A stretch of 59,953 nucleotides of DNA from Fusobacterium sp. FSA-380-WT-3A. Lineage in GTDB: Bacteria > Fusobacteriota > Fusobacteriia > Fusobacteriales > Fusobacteriaceae. Shown one piece after another: positions 57,923 to 59,953 of this stretch. Numbering within the stretch: the stretch's first letter is position 1; each line of letters begins with the position of its first letter. The translations under genes and the position numbers were made by a program. Location of the stretch: NCBI RefSeq assembly GCF_012843705.1, contig NZ_JABAFQ010000011.1:1-59953 (forward strand), read 5' to 3'. Below the pieces are notes generated by a model. It worked only from the letters and a program-made list of their open reading frames with translations. It had not been told where the DNA came from and did no database searches.

Positions 57923-59629
57923 TAAATTATACAATTTTATTTTTCTATATAAAGTGGCAATTCCAATATCAAGTATTTCGGCTATTTTTTCTTTATCTTT
58001 AGAAGAAGAACCGTATTTAATTAAAAGATTTTGAATAGTTTCTTTTTCAATTTCTGCTAATGTTTTATCTTCAACAATATTTAATGTTTTAAAAAGTTTA
58101 TTAGGAAGATGCTTTAAAAGAATTTCGTCATCTTTTTCCTCTATAACATTAACTATATATTCTGTAACATTTTTTAATTCTCTAATGTTTCCTGGCCAAT
58201 TATAAGATTGAAAAAATTCCATAACTTCATCAGAAATTTTAATATTACTTCTATTAAAAAGTTTAGAATATTTTCTTATAAAATATTTAGATAACTCTTC
58301 AATATCTTTTTTTCTATTTCTTAGGGGAGGAATATCTATAGGAAAAACATTTAATCTATAATATAAATCTTCTCTAAATTTATTTTCTTTTACTAATTCT
58401 TCAGGGTCTTTATTAGTTGCAGCTATAACTCTAATATCTATTTCTTTAGAATTATTAGAACCAATAGGACAGATAATTTTTTCTTGTAAAACTCTTAAAA
58501 GTTTAACTTGAAGAGAAAGAGGCATATCTCCTATTTCATCTAAAAATATTGTTCCTCCATTTGCTTGTTCAAAAAATCCAATTTTTCCGTTTGGATTAGC
58601 TCCAGTAAAAGCTCCCTTTACATATCCAAAAAATTCACTTTCAATCAAAGATTCAGGAATAGCTCCACAATTCACAGCTATAAATGGTTTTTCATTTCTA
58701 TCACTATTAGAATGAATTAATCTTGCCACAACTTCTTTTCCAGTTCCACTTTCTCCTGTGATAAATACAGTAGAAGTTGTTTTTGCTACTTTATAAATTT
58801 TAGAATAAATTAAACTCATTTCAGGTGAAGAAAAAATAAAATTTTTAGAAAGATTAGTGTTTATTTGTTGAAGATAATTTCTAAATTTATCAGATTCTTG
58901 AAATATATAAAGAGTTTTAAAGTTATCTACATTATTATTTATCTCAATAATATCTCCAATTACTTCATGAGTATTATTATTGTATTCTAAAGAAAATTCT
59001 TTTTTATCAGACATTTGAGTTTCATTATTTATTTTTATTCTTAAATTAGAATCAATATTTTTTAAAAGAGTAAGTCCACTTTTATTTATCATTTCTATTT
59101 TTTTATCTTCATTTGTGATAATGATAGAATCAGGAATTCTATCTATAATATTAAGAAGCAACTCATTATTACTTTTAGCTATAATTTTTTCATTTTCTTG
59201 ATGTAATCTAGAAGTAATAGAAAGAGAAATTTGCTTTATAAAGTTAATATATAAATCTTTTTTAGATAGGAAGTTATTTTTTTGTTGTTCAGTGAAACAA
59301 ATAAGACCAATAACTCCTATAATATCATCATTGAAAAAAATAGGTGTGGATATTTCTAATGTTTCTTTGCAGATTTCTTTTGATGGACATGTTCTACAAA
59401 TTTCATCTTCTCTTGGATTTGTAATTATACAAAGTTCACCAGACTGAAGAACATTTCTATAAACATAAGAGTCCTGATACATATTTTGATCAATTTTATC
59501 TTTAAGAAGTCCTGTTCCAATTAATCGTTTAAAATTTTTGCCCATAACCTCAACATCAATACCAATTACTTGTGATATTACTTCAGCATAAAGATTTATA
59601 TCCTCTTTTATATTTTCTAAAAGTTTCAT
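57920..59629 (-). CDS. Sigma-54-dependent transcriptional activator with Cys-containing sensor
   Basis: 569 residues. N-terminal sensor (1-150) with Cys67, Cys78, Cys81 and Cys87 (CRTCPSKEIC), a likely Fe-S or redox site within a GAF-like fold; a PAS-like segment (about 155-250); AAA+ domain with Walker A GESGTGKE (292-299), the sigma-54 contact GAFTGA (339-344) and Walker B GGTIFLDEIG; and a C-terminal Fis-type helix-turn-helix (EKIAEILDIGIATLYRKI). The start ATG 59629 has AAGGAG just upstream; the longer frame to 59731 adds a non-family hydrophobic stretch. Confidence 0.92.
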   Translation of the reverse strand: MKLLENIKEDINLYAEVISQVIGIDVEVMGKNFKRLIGTGLLKDKIDQNMYQDSYVYRNVLQSGELCIITNPREDEICRTCPSKEICKETLEISTPIFFNDDIIGVIGLICFTEQQKNNFLSKKDLYINFIKQISLSITSRLHQENEKIIAKSNNELLLNIIDRIPDSIIITNEDKKIEMINKSGLTLLKNIDSNLRIKINNETQMSDKKEFSLEYNNNTHEVIGDIIEINNNVDNFKTLYIFQESDKFRNYLQQINTNLSKNFIFSSPEMSLIYSKIYKVAKTTSTVFITGESGTGKEVVARLIHSNSDRNEKPFIAVNCGAIPESLIESEFFGYVKGAFTGANPNGKIGFFEQANGGTIFLDEIGDMPLSLQVKLLRVLQEKIICPIGSNNSKEIDIRVIAATNKDPEELVKENKFREDLYYRLNVFPIDIPPLRNRKKDIEELSKYFIRKYSKLFNRSNIKISDEVMEFFQSYNWPGNIRELKNVTEYIVNVIEEKDDEILLKHLPNKLFKTLNIVEDKTLAEIEKETIQNLLIKYGSSSKDKEKIAEILDIGIATLYRKIKLYNL

Positions 59630-59668
59630 TTTAGCTCCTTTTTTACGAAAAAAAAAATATATATTTTT

Positions 59669-59674
59669 ATTATA
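59669..59674 (-). promoter_or_regulatory. -10 element of the sigma-54 activator gene
   Basis: TATAAT on the minus strand, 40 bases before the ATG. The matching -35 position (59697-59692) overlaps the first TATCA-AAA-TGATA site, which would allow autoregulation. Confidence 0.5.
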
Positions 59675-59692
59675 ACATATTTTTATAAAAAA

Positions 59693-59705
59693 TATCAAAA
59701 TGATA
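59693..59705. promoter_or_regulatory. Candidate enhancer site 1 of the sigma-54 activator
   Basis: TATCAAAATGATA: a perfect inverted repeat TATCA/TGATA with a three-base spacer. Near the activator's own promoter. Confidence 0.55.
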
Positions 59706-59723
59706 CAAAAAAAATAATAGACA

Positions 59724-59743
59724 TTTTTCAATTAATTGAAAAA
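59724..59743. repeat. 20-bp perfect palindrome
   Basis: TTTTTCAATTAATTGAAAAA, between enhancer sites 1 and 2. It differs from the TATCA site and may be bound by another regulator. No gene follows closely enough for a terminator role. Confidence 0.5.
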
Positions 59744-59771
59744 GCCTAAAAAATAAACAAAACTTAAAAAA

Positions 59772-59786
59772 TATCAAAATGAGATA
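59772..59786. promoter_or_regulatory. Candidate enhancer site 2 (imperfect)
   Basis: TATCAAAATGAGATA, which shares the first 11 bases of site 1 and carries a two-base insert in the second half-site. It begins exactly 20 bases before site 3, so both lie on one DNA face. Confidence 0.5.
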
Positions 59787-59791
59787 GAAAA

Positions 59792-59804
59792 TATCAAAAT
59801 GATA
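59792..59804. promoter_or_regulatory. Candidate enhancer site 3
   Basis: TATCAAAATGATA, identical to site 1. Its centre is about 90 bases upstream of the -24 element, a usual distance for an activator that works by DNA looping. Confidence 0.6.
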
Positions 59805-59887
59805 AAAAATATTATATAATGTATTTTAAAAGTGTCTTATATTAGAAAAAAATATTCTATAAAAATATAAAAAAATAAAATAATAAA

Positions 59888-59903
59888 TGGCACAAAAAAT
59901 GCT
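59888..59903 (+). promoter_or_regulatory. Sigma-54 (-24/-12) promoter
   Basis: TGGCAC followed by ATGCT, with exactly ten bases between the invariant GG (59889-59890) and GC (59901-59902). It precedes the gene at 59948 by about 45 bases and is divergent from the sigma-54 activator gene. Confidence 0.8.
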
Positions 59904-59947
59904 TATAATTAATTTAAATAATTTTAAAGAAAATTTAGGAGGCAAAA

Positions 59948-59953
59948 ATGGAA
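59948..59953 (+). CDS. Start of the sigma-54-controlled gene (partial)
   Basis: ATG GAA at the window edge, five bases after AGGAGG (59937-59942). Only two codons are visible, so nothing can be said of the product. It is the presumed target of the divergent activator. Confidence 0.65.

Overview
The window looks like a piece of a Fusobacterium-type chromosome (phylum Fusobacteriota). It is very AT-rich, arginine is almost always AGA, ribosome-binding sites are strong AGGAGG types, and the genes include an rnfCDGEAB complex. GyrA carries Ser79/Gly83 at the quinolone positions, which I recall as the wild-type numbering in this genus. Species cannot be fixed from the sequence alone. I see no insertion sequence, prophage or CRISPR array.

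Layout from left to right. 1-2885: end of a CBS-domain protein, an ArsB/NhaD-type permease, a nitroreductase-like protein and a one-domain biotin ligase. 2886-8650: a branched-chain amino acid operon. It has an Ile-rich leader peptide and an attenuator, then an orphan ABC ATPase, ilvC, ilvD, ilvB and a very short regulatory subunit. 8650-21103: an S4-domain protein, recF, a DciA-like gene, gyrB and gyrA (without dnaA or dnaN), a UspA-like protein, a phosphodiesterase, pheST and serine dehydratase. 21113-26787: pth and the Rnf ferredoxin:NAD+ oxidoreductase operon. 26895-37730: the S10-spc ribosomal protein operon, ending at secY, with an unusual structured 158-base gap between rpsJ and rplC. 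37755-42905: mnmA, two tRNA-Ser and one tRNA-Arg, a two-component system, and a K+/H+ antiporter that seems to start at AUA. 42843-49893: a two-domain BirA and a citrate module (TctCBA uptake plus citrate lyase citDEF). 49901-52298: a GntR/FCD regulator and a siroheme sulfite/nitrite reductase.

52307-57925 is a molybdenum region: modA, modB and a MoeA-like protein on the minus strand, and mogA, dedA, moaA, a MOSC protein and moaC on the plus strand. It supplies molybdate uptake and molybdopterin synthesis but has no modC, moaD or moaE here. The right end carries a sigma-54 activator facing away from a classical -24/-12 promoter. Three copies of a TATCA-AAA-TGATA-type site lie between them, and the promoter drives a gene that begins in the last six bases. 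That gene may be the molybdoenzyme or catabolic pathway the cluster serves, but this is inference.

The strongest regulatory observations are the isoleucine leader/attenuator at 2989-3212, the sigma-54 control region at 59692-59903, the structured RNA inside the S10 operon, and the AUA start of the antiporter.
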